Assembly (NCBI GenBank): GCA_002470465.1
Contig: DKMD01000040.1
Location: 1-64,000 of the forward strand
Source of the DNA: Pluralibacter sp. UBA7423
GTDB lineage: Bacteria; Pseudomonadota; Gammaproteobacteria; Enterobacterales; Enterobacteriaceae
Direction: 5' to 3'
DNA length: 64,000 nt
Shown here: positions 7,810-16,920 of the stretch, one piece after another
Layout of the letters: every line of letters starts with the position of its first letter
Position numbering within the stretch: the first letter of the stretch is position 1
Made by a program: the position numbers and the translations under genes
The notes under the pieces: model-generated
The model's input: only the letters and a program-made list of their open reading frames with translations
Told to the model about the DNA's origin: nothing
Database searches by the model: none

Positions 7810-9954
7810 TTACTGCGCCGGAGTGGAATCGGTGACTTCGCCGTTGGTCGGAAAGCGCAGCCTGATGATCGCGCCGTCTGTAGGGACCGTTTCCAGTTCA
7901 TCCACGTCCAGATGCGCACTCTCCGGCAGGCTGAAGCTGTCGGCGGTCACACGGTTCACCCGCCACGGCGTCATGTAGCTGACCAGCAGATCGCCATGGG
8001 CGTTAGTGGTGGAACCAAACTGGTTGTAGAAAGAGACGCCCGGCGTATCCGGTACCTGTACCAGGGCCGCCGTGCTGCCGAGGGTCTGCCCAAAGGCTAT
8101 ACCTTCGTCGTGTACCAGCACGCTACCACTCACGTCGGCGTGATAATCGCGCCGGTCACTGCTGCGGTTCAGGCTCAGGTTCATCTCCCCTGCGTTGTAC
8201 TGGTATCCGAGGCTGGCGGCCAGGCTGTCGTCGCCGTGTTCGGTATGCCCGACGGTGGCATCGTAGCGCAGGCTGAAATCGTCCAGCGCCGAGCCGTAAA
8301 CGTTCACCCCGTGGCTGTTTTTGTCGCGGCTCGCCAGGTCGGAAACCAGGGCAACATTGCTGCTGTGGCCGGCGAAGCTGAACGGAATGCTGATGTTAAT
8401 GCCCAGCGTACTCTCCGGCACTTCGCCGCCGCTGCGCTCATAGCCGGCGTATACCGACAGATCCACCTCGTCCCAGCTGCTGTTAATACTGAGAGAAATA
8501 CTGTTTCTGTCGGCGGTCGACTGGCGTGATTTGAGCCAGTTCCAGGAAAGGCTCAGGTTCGAATCCTCACCAAAATTCTGCGTCAGCTCCACCTGGCCGC
8601 CGACTATCCTCTCCGTTACGTCGTCATCCATGCCAAAGGCCTGCCATTGCGACTGAGCCAGCCTCTCCTCCAGCGAACGATACCGGCTTCCACGAGGGTA
8701 CCACTGGAGCTGAGCGTTAAGGCTGGTTTCGGTGCGGAAGAAGGCTTTCGCATAGCGTAGCCGCCAGACGCTACCGCGATAACGCTCGTGCGACTGGGCG
8801 TAGCTGGCGAAACTGACATCCGCCGACGCCGCGCCCCACATCCCCATATTTCCCCCCAGCCCCAGCACTTCGCTCTGGTAGTTTTCCGACTGCTGAAGGC
8901 CGCCAAAAACCGTCACGTGCGGAAGGACGCCCCTGGAAAGCGTGCCCTGCCAGAAACGAGCCCGATCCTTGTCATCGAGGCGCGATGGCTTGTAGCGGCC
9001 CGCCGCCAGCTCGTAGCTGAAATAGCCATGCTTCACCAGATTCGGCATGATCGAATAGGGTAACTGGCGGGTACGTTCCGTTCCGTCGCTCTCCTGGATA
9101 GTCAGCTCCAAATTGCCCTGGGCATCGGGAGGGTAGAAGTCACGCAGGGTAAAGGGGCCCGGCGGAACGTGAATACGATAAACACGTTCGCCGTTCTGGT
9201 GAATGGTGACCTCCGCCTCGGTGCGCGCATAGCCGTTAATCACCGGCGCGTAGGGACGCCAGCTGTCAGGATACATGGACTCATTGCTGGCAAGGGAAAT
9301 GCCGCGATAAGGAATGCTGTCAAAGAGTGAACCGGTGGTAAAGCCATCGCCAAAGGTAAGCCGCGAGCGCAGAGCCGTAATATTGCGCCATAGCGAAGCG
9401 CTGTCGGTCCAGGAGCCATGGTCACCGTCCCTTTCACGCCAGAAGGTGTTCTGATAGCGTAGACGCCACGGCCCCACATTGACACCGTTCTCCAGGCTCA
9501 GTTGTCCCTCCGTGCCCGAGCTTTCCCAGCTGTAGCGCGCCCGCTGGTTATCAGCGTTCAGCCGGTAGTTTACGAACAGCGCATTGATACCGTCATCCCA
9601 GCGGCTGGTGCTGACGCCGTTCTGCTGAGGATTGATCGCCTCCTCAGGAAACAGCAGCGTCAACAGATGCGCCTCCGGGCGATACCAGTACTGAAAGGAA
9701 AAGGTTTCGGCGGACTGTGGGGTCAGACAGGCGCGGGCATCCCACTGAAGTTTGTCGAGTACGTTCGCCCGCACGCCCCACTCCTGAAGAAGCGGCCGCG
9801 TCAGGCAGGGAAATCCCTCCCGAATATCAAGCGAAATAGCACCCTTGTAGGTGTTGTTGAATATTATCCAGGTACTTTCACTGGCCATGGCTGCCCGTGC
9901 TGAAAGCAACAGCAGCAGAATGATGACTATCCGGAAGAGCACGGTAGCGGACAT
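7810..9954 (-). CDS. Fimbrial outer-membrane usher, C-terminally shortened
   Basis: This resembles chaperone-usher pathway ushers, which form an outer-membrane pore that assembles pilins. From the ATG at 9954 it has 714 residues, with a signal peptide (hydrophobic core about 4-20, AMASE cleavage region). A reduced N-terminal domain (about 25-125) is followed by beta-barrel repeats. Usher-type motifs include GPWRLRYQNTFWRE, PYRGISLASNESMYPDSWRPYAPVINGYA, and GPFTLRDFYPPDAQGNLELTIQESDG. It stops just after the motif VPTDGAIIRLRF, where usual ushers of about 830 residues continue with C-terminal domains. Only 76 bases remain before yjgR, and no chaperone or pilin gene is nearby. The in-frame ATG at 9975 lies in a hairpin and would spoil the signal peptide. 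Confidence 0.85.
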   Translation of the reverse strand: MSATVLFRIVIILLLLLSARAAMASESTWIIFNNTYKGAISLDIREGFPCLTRPLLQEWGVRANVLDKLQWDARACLTPQSAETFSFQYWYRPEAHLLTLLFPEEAINPQQNGVSTSRWDDGINALFVNYRLNADNQRARYSWESSGTEGQLSLENGVNVGPWRLRYQNTFWRERDGDHGSWTDSASLWRNITALRSRLTFGDGFTTGSLFDSIPYRGISLASNESMYPDSWRPYAPVINGYARTEAEVTIHQNGERVYRIHVPPGPFTLRDFYPPDAQGNLELTIQESDGTERTRQLPYSIMPNLVKHGYFSYELAAGRYKPSRLDDKDRARFWQGTLSRGVLPHVTVFGGLQQSENYQSEVLGLGGNMGMWGAASADVSFASYAQSHERYRGSVWRLRYAKAFFRTETSLNAQLQWYPRGSRYRSLEERLAQSQWQAFGMDDDVTERIVGGQVELTQNFGEDSNLSLSWNWLKSRQSTADRNSISLSINSSWDEVDLSVYAGYERSGGEVPESTLGINISIPFSFAGHSSNVALVSDLASRDKNSHGVNVYGSALDDFSLRYDATVGHTEHGDDSLAASLGYQYNAGEMNLSLNRSSDRRDYHADVSGSVLVHDEGIAFGQTLGSTAALVQVPDTPGVSFYNQFGSTTNAHGDLLVSYMTPWRVNRVTADSFSLPESAHLDVDELETVPTDGAIIRLRFPTNGEVTDSTPAQ

Positions 9955-9960
9955 GACAAT

Positions 9961-9989
9961 GCGGGCAGGACGCATTGCATCCTGCCCGC
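9961..9989. terminator. Strong hairpin between DUF1090 gene and usher
   Basis: A perfect ten-pair stem GCGGGCAGGA/TCCTGCCCGC encloses a nine-base loop, 20 bases after the DUF1090 stop codon and just before the usher start. No T run follows, so it could be a partial terminator, an attenuator or an RNA-stability element limiting usher expression. Confidence 0.6.
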
Positions 9990-10008
9990 AACAGCCATCA
10001 CTGATGAC

Positions 10009-10440
10009 TTATTTCAGGGAAGCCAGGTCGGCGCGAGCTGCGCTCAGCTCCTGCTGTACTTCACGCAGGTCAGCCTGCTTTTCGACCAGTTTTTTCTGGT
10101 ATTTAGCGATTTTCTTCGCGTCGCCTTTCGCTTTAGCTTCGCGCAGATCGGCCTGAACTTCAGCCACATCTTCGCGTTTTTCCGCGACTTTCTTCTCAAG
10201 CTTGGTGACTTTTTTCTGAGCATCGGCCAGCACGCTTGCGTTGGTGCAGTGTGCTTTCACTTCTGCCAGCGCTTTTTTCAGCGATGCAACTTTGTAGGTG
10301 TTGCCGAACTGCTGAGCGATACGGATTTCTTTCTGCAGCGCAGCTTCTTTCTGCGCGCAGGTTTCTGCCGCGTGGGCAGAAGCAGAAGCGAACATACCAA
10401 CGGAAGCTACTACAGCCAGAACAGATACTAATTTTTTCAT
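10009..10440 (-). CDS. DUF1090 family periplasmic coiled-coil protein
   Basis: A 143-residue exported protein. The signal peptide is clear (MKKLVSVLAVVASVGMFASASAHA), followed by ETCAQKEAALQKEI. Two cysteines (in ETCAQK and KAHCTN) are spaced as in the DUF1090 family, whose E. coli member is YqjC. From about residue 75 onward it is a charged, heptad-like helix rich in Lys, Glu and Ala. Function of the family is unknown. The gene lies 86 bases after the hybrid kinase and 54 bases before the usher on the same strand, so it may be expressed with either. Ribosome binding site AAGGAGATAG is strong. Confidence 0.88.
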   Translation of the reverse strand: MKKLVSVLAVVASVGMFASASAHAAETCAQKEAALQKEIRIAQQFGNTYKVASLKKALAEVKAHCTNASVLADAQKKVTKLEKKVAEKREDVAEVQADLREAKAKGDAKKIAKYQKKLVEKQADLREVQQELSAARADLASLK

Positions 10441-10526
10441 TGTCTATCTCCTTAATGAATGCCTCACCGCAGCTGAAGCCGCGGCTGTTTCCTGCGACCA
10501 AAAGAATAATCGCGTTCGGCATGTCA

Positions 10527-13500
10527 TTACGATACAGACCCATCTTCATCGCGCTGTAGGACGGTCCGTTGCGGCTGTAGTCCTGTTTCACGCCACTGGA
10601 TCAGCATGGCCCGTAGTTGGCGTATTTGCGCTTCAAGACGGTGGATACCTTCGCTATTGGGTGCCTGCTCCTGGGCCTCGCAAAGCGCCAGCAGCCCATC
10701 AACCCCCAGCAACTGGATGCCACCGCGTAGCTTATGCAGCGTTTCGCGCAGCGGCGTCTCCTGGTCGTGATGCCAGCGGGTCAGCTGATGAAGAGTTTCA
10801 TCAAGAACGGACAGCTGTAGCGAAAGGAAAACGTTCAGGTTCTCGCCCTCCAGCAGCGCCGGGGGGAGGTCGGGTTCGCCAGACCACGAAAACGTCGGCA
10901 CGGCAGGTTCTGGTGCCGTGACGCTGCCGAGCAGACCTGACAGTACGCTGAGCGTTATGGGCTTAAACAAGCAGTCGCGCATCCCCGCCTTCCGTCCCGC
11001 CTCACGCACCACGTCACGGGCATCGGCGGTCACGCCATAAATGGCTATTTCAGGCCAGCGTGCAACAAGCAGACTGACCAGCTCGAAGCCGTTCATTCCG
11101 GGCATATTGCAGTCGGTGATGATCGCATCCGGCTGCCAGGCCTCCACGCTTGCCAGCGCCTGTGCGGACGTTTCCGCTCCGCTTGCCCGATGGCCTAACC
11201 AGCGCAGTTGCTCAATCAGCAGCATCCTTCCCGCCGGGTTATCGTCGACCACCAGCACGCTGAGAGGGCCACTGTGCTTTTCTTCCTGCGGTTGAGGTCC
11301 AGGCGACGTCAGAGCAGCCATGAGAGGTAGCCTGAGCATCACCGTCACTCGCGTGCCTTTGCCTGGTTCGCTGTGCAATACCACGCTGCCCCCCATCATC
11401 TGCGCAAGGCTGCGACAGATGTACAGCCCCATTCCGCTGCCCTGTGCCACATGGCGATCGTCGCCCTGTACAAAGGGCTGGAACAGCCGCTCTCGGGTGA
11501 CGTCATCAATGCCCGGGCCGGTATCCTCAACGTCCATGCGCAGCAGCTGGTAGTCATCCTCTCTTCCCGCTGACTCCACCCGCAGGGTGACCTGCCCGCG
11601 ATCGGTGTACTTGATGGCATTACCCGCCAAGTTGACGAGGATCTGCCGCAGGCGGCTGCGATCCGCCAGCACGTCTCCCTGAATATCAGCGTCAATTTCC
11701 AGCACGAATGTCAGCCCTTTCCGGCTCGCCATCCCCTCAAACAGCAGGGCCGCCTCCTCAATCAGCCCCCGCAGCGCGACGCGTTCCGGGCGCAGCACCA
11801 GGCGGCCCGCCTCAATACGTGAGACATCGAGAATATTACCGATCAGCAGCAGCAGAGACTGGGCGGCATCCCACGCCACCTGCACCGAGCGCGCGTTCTG
11901 CTGCGCGTCTCCCGGCCGTTTCATCACCAGCTCAAGCATGCCGAGAATGGCGCTCACCGGTGTGCGGATTTCATGGCTCATGGTTATCAGGAAAGCGCTT
12001 TTTGCCTGGCTGGCCTCATCGGCGTGGCGCTTCGCCTCACGCAGCATCTTCATAAGCCGCTGCTGGCGACGACAGAACCAGACGATGGGCACCAACAGCA
12101 GCATCACAGCGCTACAAAGGAGCAGCAGTAACCCACCCGACGTTGAGGGCGCTGACACCGCCGTGAAGCCGTTGCCTGCGCTGCCACCCCGGGTAAGGGC
12201 ATGCAGATCCTCCGGCGGAATGTTAATCAGCGCTTTGTTGAGGATGGTGATCAGCGGCCAGGACTGGCGGGAAGCGCCGAAAGAGTAGCGCATCGGATCA
12301 ATATCAATGCTCGCCAGAATGTGTAATGAGGGGTATTCCTTCCCGTCGAGCAGGGCGTTGGCGACGATAAGCGGCATGGTCATCATATCGCTTTCCCCCC
12401 GCACAACGCGTTCAAGCCCCTGCCGCCAGGAGGCGGCTTTGACGTTCAGCTCTGCGCTTTGCTGACGCAGCCAGGCATCCGGCGACTGGCCATCAAGGCT
12501 GACGACGGCCCGGTTCAGCGCAGCCTGAGCATGCGTCCGGCGGCCCACCATCACCCAGGAGTTATACAGCCAGGTGCGGGTGGTGATCAGATCGGCCCGC
12601 CAGATATCGTCCTGAACGCCACCCGCCACGAGGTCAGCCTTGCCTTCTTTGACCGCCACAAGCGCCGCGCGCTGGCCCGGATAGCGCTGGATTTCAAAGA
12701 CCAGGCCGGTGCGCAGCCGCAGCGCCGTCAGGATATCGGCAATAATGCCCCGCAGCTGGCCGGATTCGTCGAACCAGGCCACCGGCCCGTTGTCCTGCGC
12801 CACCGCCACGCGAATGCGGTTATGCTCCTGAATCCATTTACGCTCCAGGGAGGTATAAACCGGCTGCTGCTCGCTGAGGGATAGCGGAATGCCGCCGTTC
12901 CAGCGGCGGTGAATTTCCACACCGGCGCTCTCGGGCACGGCCTTCAGCACCTTATTCAGCACTGTAATCCAGATTTTACTTTCGGGCATCACCGCAAAAG
13001 AGAAACCCTGAGTCGGATAAGGCCGGGTAAGGGAACGAATACGCAGATTGCTCAGGTTGGACTGGCTGACCAGATAGCGGGCAGTGATCTCATCGCAGAA
13101 GAAGAGATCTATCTGACGAAAGGCCAGCGCCTCCAGCGCGTGCCGGGCGGAATAGAAGCTGACGATCTGTGCGTTTGGGTAGCGCGCCAGTACCTGCGCG
13201 CCGTCATAGGTCGATGCGACGGCAATTTTGACGGGTGCTTCGTCGCGCGGGGCGTCAGTGTTAACCACCTCAACCGCCTCGTTCGGACTGTAGGGCGTGC
13301 TCAGCAACAGGTCGTCGTGACGCTGGTTCTCTCCCGCCTGGGCGATAAAATCCGCCTTTCTCTCCCGCAGTGCGGCCAGCGCGGCAGCATAGTCCGGGTA
13401 GCGGATGACGTCGATTTCCAGACCGAGGCTGTCCGCCGCCAGCCCTAAAAAGTCGGCGTTAATACCGCCATAATCGTTCAGCCCGGTAGTAATGTCGTAG

Positions 13501-13694
13501 GGTGGTGACATGGGGCGCCAGACGGCAAGGCGGAGCTTGCGGTGCTCGCGTACCCAGCGCCACTCCCCCGGCGTCAGCCCCGGATCGGCCAGCACTTCCT
13601 GGCTGCGGGCCAGCAGCTTTAGCGCCTCATTCGCCTGGGCGACATGGGCGTTAAAGGTGAAAATCAGCAGCAGCAACCAGCTAGCGATCCTCAC
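10527..13694 (-). CDS. EvgS/BvgS-type hybrid sensor histidine kinase
   Basis: A 1055-residue phosphorelay sensor. In order: signal peptide (1-21), two periplasmic solute-binding type 3 domains (about 50-270 and 290-510), a membrane segment (about 523-547), a HisKA domain with His574 in SHEIRTP, a HATPase domain (about 680-800), a receiver with Asp861 in TDCNMPG, and a C-terminal HPt domain with His987 in LHKLRGG. This is the Venus-flytrap layout of EvgS and BvgS. It lacks an obvious PAS domain between membrane and HisKA. It overlaps its response regulator gene by 14 bases, so the two are co-translated. The signal sensed is unknown; the pairing with a fimbrial usher downstream recalls fimbrial control systems, but that is inference. 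Confidence 0.93.
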   Translation of the reverse strand: MRIASWLLLLIFTFNAHVAQANEALKLLARSQEVLADPGLTPGEWRWVREHRKLRLAVWRPMSPPYDITTGLNDYGGINADFLGLAADSLGLEIDVIRYPDYAAALAALRERKADFIAQAGENQRHDDLLLSTPYSPNEAVEVVNTDAPRDEAPVKIAVASTYDGAQVLARYPNAQIVSFYSARHALEALAFRQIDLFFCDEITARYLVSQSNLSNLRIRSLTRPYPTQGFSFAVMPESKIWITVLNKVLKAVPESAGVEIHRRWNGGIPLSLSEQQPVYTSLERKWIQEHNRIRVAVAQDNGPVAWFDESGQLRGIIADILTALRLRTGLVFEIQRYPGQRAALVAVKEGKADLVAGGVQDDIWRADLITTRTWLYNSWVMVGRRTHAQAALNRAVVSLDGQSPDAWLRQQSAELNVKAASWRQGLERVVRGESDMMTMPLIVANALLDGKEYPSLHILASIDIDPMRYSFGASRQSWPLITILNKALINIPPEDLHALTRGGSAGNGFTAVSAPSTSGGLLLLLCSAVMLLLVPIVWFCRRQQRLMKMLREAKRHADEASQAKSAFLITMSHEIRTPVSAILGMLELVMKRPGDAQQNARSVQVAWDAAQSLLLLIGNILDVSRIEAGRLVLRPERVALRGLIEEAALLFEGMASRKGLTFVLEIDADIQGDVLADRSRLRQILVNLAGNAIKYTDRGQVTLRVESAGREDDYQLLRMDVEDTGPGIDDVTRERLFQPFVQGDDRHVAQGSGMGLYICRSLAQMMGGSVVLHSEPGKGTRVTVMLRLPLMAALTSPGPQPQEEKHSGPLSVLVVDDNPAGRMLLIEQLRWLGHRASGAETSAQALASVEAWQPDAIITDCNMPGMNGFELVSLLVARWPEIAIYGVTADARDVVREAGRKAGMRDCLFKPITLSVLSGLLGSVTAPEPAVPTFSWSGEPDLPPALLEGENLNVFLSLQLSVLDETLHQLTRWHHDQETPLRETLHKLRGGIQLLGVDGLLALCEAQEQAPNSEGIHRLEAQIRQLRAMLIQWRETGLQPQRTVLQRDEDGSVS

Positions 13695-14316
13695 GGCGAT
13701 CCTCCGCAGCCATCATGTCGATAAGCTGGCTGAGATCGTCGCAGCCGCACTTTTGCAGCATACGCGTTTTATAGGTACTGATGGTTTTATTACTGAGCGA
13801 CAGCAGGCCGGCAATCTCCATGTTGCTTTTGCCCTGCTTTAAAAAATTCAGTACCGCGATTTCGCGATCGGACAACTGCGCCAGCATATTGTCAGGGTCG
13901 CTGCGATGCTCCTGTACGATACCAGCGCGATGAAGAACGCCCTCAGGAAAGCACTGATAACCCTCTGCAATCAGCTGACAAAGCGGCTCGACGTGCTCCA
14001 GCGACATATTTTTATTAATAAATCCGCTGGCACCGGCCTGAAGCGTACGCAGGGCATATAAGCCTGCGGGCTGGCTGGTAAATATCAAAACTTTCAACTC
14101 AGGAAAATGCTGCTTCACACGGGGCAATAAATCAAGGCCATCGGCATGGCTTAATTCCAGATCGAGAATAAGCAACTGCGGCCTGTGCTGGTGTATCTGA
14201 GCAAGAAGATTTTCGCCATTTGAAATAGCAACGGCGTACTTCCCTTCTTTTTTCAGGATGACTTTAAGCGCAAAGCAAATAGCCGGATGGTCGTCCACTA
14301 TCAGAATCGAAATCAT
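13681..14316 (-). CDS. LuxR/NarL-family response regulator
   Basis: A 211-residue regulator like EvgA, BvgA and FimZ. The receiver domain (1-120) has acidic residues Asp8-Asp9, the phospho-acceptor Asp52 (LLILDLEL), Thr near 80 and Lys near 102. A LuxR-type helix-turn-helix follows (about 145-205: LSDREIAVLNFLKQGKSNMEIAGLLSLS). The ATG at 14316 (MISILIVDDHP) is preferred over one nine codons upstream, because the receiver fold begins there. It is the first gene of the accessory block, and its upstream region is very AT-rich, which suggests H-NS silencing (inference). Confidence 0.92.
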   Translation of the reverse strand: MISILIVDDHPAICFALKVILKKEGKYAVAISNGENLLAQIHQHRPQLLILDLELSHADGLDLLPRVKQHFPELKVLIFTSQPAGLYALRTLQAGASGFINKNMSLEHVEPLCQLIAEGYQCFPEGVLHRAGIVQEHRSDPDNMLAQLSDREIAVLNFLKQGKSNMEIAGLLSLSNKTISTYKTRMLQKCGCDDLSQLIDMMAAEDRREDR

Positions 14317-14662
14317 AACATTCCCTGCAATGATGGCGAACAAAACGATGATCGCGAGCAGCTAACACAGCCCGCCTCCCTGTATAAGTTGCTTATTTTA
14401 ACCCCATCACATATCAGAGAGAAAATAAAATCCGTATTTTAGGATTCTTTTCTATTTATGGGTTTTATCTGATGCGGGCACAATCACAAAATAGTTAAAA
14501 AGCAATTTAATCGCCTGGTAAAATATAAAATAGATTTTATTTTTCCTCTATTTTTTAAATTTCAGATTTCGTCTATTTTATTTTAAAAAAACAGAAGCGG
14601 ACGACTTTATTTTATCTTTTGGGAAACAAGGTGAAGTGGGACTATCTCATCCCTTTGGAGAT
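14317..14662. other. AT-rich intergenic region upstream of the response regulator
   Basis: About 350 bases without a gene. Between roughly 14390 and 14600 the sequence is strongly AT-rich, with many A and T tracts, in contrast to the GC-rich neighbours. It should hold the promoter of the regulator-kinase operon. I see no clear operator. The base composition fits a horizontally acquired, H-NS-bound promoter. Confidence 0.6.
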
Positions 14663-14690
14663 AAAAAAAAGCAGCCCGCAGGCTGCTTTT
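14663..14690. terminator. Terminator of lptG
   Basis: The stem AGCAGCC/GGCTGCT with a four-base loop extends with A/T pairs. A T run follows on both strands, so it can stop transcription from lptG (minus). Confidence 0.85.
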
Positions 14691-14709
14691 CATCACACAA
14701 AGCGACAGG

Positions 14710-15792
14710 CTAGCTACGCCTCATCATCAGCCACAGGCTAATCAGGAAGAAGCTGGCGCTTGGCAGCAGGGCACCGACAACCGGTGGAATGCCGTAGACC
14801 AGCGTCAGCGGACCGAAGATCTGATCGAGCACGTAGAACACGAAGCCGAAGCTAATCCCTGTCACCACGCGCACGCCCATCGGCACGCTGCGCAGCGGCC
14901 CAAAGATGAAGGACAGCGCCATCAGCATCATCACCGCCACCGACAGCGGCTGGAACACTTTGCTCCACATATTCAGCTGGTAGCGCCCCGCATCCTGGCC
15001 GCTGGACTTGAGGTATTTGACGTAGTTATGCAGACCGCTTATCGACAGCGCATCCGGATCCAGCGCTACCACGCCCAGCTTGTCCGGCGTGAGGTTGGTT
15101 TTCCAGGTGCCGCTGACGGTCTGTGAGCCGGTGACCTGTTTCGGGTCGCTCAGGTTAGATTCATCTACCTGCGACAACTTCCAGGCCTTGGCATCCTGGT
15201 CAAACTTAGCCGAAGCCGCGTAGCGTACGGACTGCAAACGACGGTTGTCGTTAAAGCTGTAAATACTGATCCCACCGAGTTCATCGTTACCTTTGATGCG
15301 TTCGATGTAGATGTAGTTGTTACCGTCTTTCGCCCACATGCCCTGCTGGGTAGAGAGCAGCGAACCGCCATACATCGCCTGTGCACGCAGGTTGCGCGCC
15401 ATCTGTTCGCCCTGCGGAGCCACCCACTCACCGATAGCCATCGTCAACAATACCAGCGGGATTGCGGTTTTCATGACCGACAGCGCCACCTGCAAACGGG
15501 TGAAGCCCGATGCCTGCATCACCACCAGCTCGCTTCGCTGCGCCAGCATGCCGAGCCCGAGCAGCGCGCCCAGCAGGGCCGCCATCGGGAAGAAAATTTG
15601 GATATCTTTCGGTACGCTGAGGAGGGTATACATACCCGCGCCGAGCGCGTCGTAGCTCCCCTGCCCGGCTTTTTTCAGCTGGTCGACAAACTTGATGATG
15701 CCCGAAAGGGACACCAGCATGAACAGCGTCATCATGATGGTGGTGAAGATGGTTCTGCCGATATAGCGGTCAAGAACGCCAAATAGCTGCAT
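14710..15792 (-). CDS. lptG: LPS export ABC transporter permease LptG
   Basis: LptG is an inner-membrane permease which, with LptF and the LptB2 ATPase, extracts lipopolysaccharide and pushes it onto LptC-LptA-LptD. The 360 residues match E. coli. Three membrane helices lie at the N-terminus (about 12-35, 57-80, 97-120), then a periplasmic beta-jellyroll (about 130-265), and three helices at the C-terminus (about 270-355). Its start overlaps the lptF stop by one base, so the pair is co-translated. Confidence 0.97.
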   Translation of the reverse strand: MQLFGVLDRYIGRTIFTTIMMTLFMLVSLSGIIKFVDQLKKAGQGSYDALGAGMYTLLSVPKDIQIFFPMAALLGALLGLGMLAQRSELVVMQASGFTRLQVALSVMKTAIPLVLLTMAIGEWVAPQGEQMARNLRAQAMYGGSLLSTQQGMWAKDGNNYIYIERIKGNDELGGISIYSFNDNRRLQSVRYAASAKFDQDAKAWKLSQVDESNLSDPKQVTGSQTVSGTWKTNLTPDKLGVVALDPDALSISGLHNYVKYLKSSGQDAGRYQLNMWSKVFQPLSVAVMMLMALSFIFGPLRSVPMGVRVVTGISFGFVFYVLDQIFGPLTLVYGIPPVVGALLPSASFFLISLWLMMRRS

Positions 15793-16892
15793 TATACCGC
15801 TCCTTTCCCGCCGATTCGTGCACGCAGACGACGCATTGGCACCGTATCCCAGATGTTCAGCAACACTGCCAGCCCGAAATAGAGCACGTTAATAGCCCAC
15901 ATCCACAGCGTCGGATCGATTTTGCCTTTGCCGCCGTTAGACTTCAGCGATGTCTGCACGAGGAAGAAGACAAGATACAGCAGCATGGCCGGCAACATAG
16001 ACAGCACGCGTCCCTGACGTGGGTTCACCACGCTGAGCGGCACGACCATCAGCGCCATAATAAATACCGTCGCCACCAGCGTCAGACGCCAGTGCAGCTC
16101 GGCGCTGGCCTGCGGTGAATCCGCATGCCACAGGGCGCTCATGCCCATCTGCTCGGTATCATCCGGATCCAGCGCAACGGTCTGGTGCCCGATGATCGCC
16201 TGGTAATCTTTGAAATCAGTGATGCGGAAATCCCGCAGCATCGCGGTGCCCTCAAAGCGGGTGCCCGTATTGAGATTTACGACCTGTGAGCCATCTTTCT
16301 GCTGGGAGAGGTGCCCGGAATCCGCGACGACCACGGACGGACGCGCGTTGCCTTTGGTGCGAATTTGCGCCATGAAGACATCATGGAATTGCGTGCCGCT
16401 CACTTTTTCGATAAACAGCACCGAGTTGCCATTGGTCGCCTGAGTGAACTGGCCCTGCGCTAACGCCGCCATGCCCGGGTTGGCTTTGGCTTCCGCCAGC
16501 ACTTCATCCTGATGTCGCGAAGACCACGGCCCGGCCCACATCACGTTGACCGCAGCCACGATGGCGGTGAACAGCGCCAGAATCATAGCGGCTTTGATCA
16601 GCACGGCTTTACTCAGGCCGCACGCGTGCATCACCGTGATTTCACTCTCGGTATAGAGTTTGCCCAGCGTCATCAACAAGCCGAGGAACAGACTGAGGGG
16701 CAGGATAAGTTGCGCCATTTCTGGCACCCCGAGTCCCAGCAGGGACAGAACGAGGTTTGTCGGGATGTCACCGTCTACCGCTGCGCCGAGGATCCTGACC
16801 AGTTTCTGACAGAAAAAAATCAGAAGCAGGATGAAGAGGATAGCCAGTTGGCTTTTCAGCGTCTCCCGCACCAGATATCTTATAATTATCAC
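15792..16892 (-). CDS. lptF: LPS export ABC transporter permease LptF
   Basis: Partner permease of LptG in the LptB2FG exporter. Starting at a GTG (16892, VIIIRYLVRETL) it has 366 residues, the E. coli length, and lines up from its first residue. The ATG at 16976 would read through the ERIC repeat and is rejected. Topology is three N-terminal helices, a periplasmic jellyroll (about 125-265) and three C-terminal helices. An ERIC element sits 28 bases upstream of the start, so the promoter must lie beyond it or within it. It is divergent from pepA. Confidence 0.96.
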   Translation of the reverse strand: MIIIRYLVRETLKSQLAILFILLLIFFCQKLVRILGAAVDGDIPTNLVLSLLGLGVPEMAQLILPLSLFLGLLMTLGKLYTESEITVMHACGLSKAVLIKAAMILALFTAIVAAVNVMWAGPWSSRHQDEVLAEAKANPGMAALAQGQFTQATNGNSVLFIEKVSGTQFHDVFMAQIRTKGNARPSVVVADSGHLSQQKDGSQVVNLNTGTRFEGTAMLRDFRITDFKDYQAIIGHQTVALDPDDTEQMGMSALWHADSPQASAELHWRLTLVATVFIMALMVVPLSVVNPRQGRVLSMLPAMLLYLVFFLVQTSLKSNGGKGKIDPTLWMWAINVLYFGLAVLLNIWDTVPMRRLRARIGGKGAV

Positions 16893-16920
16893 TATAAATA
16901 CGCCCGTTAAAACCTGTCTT

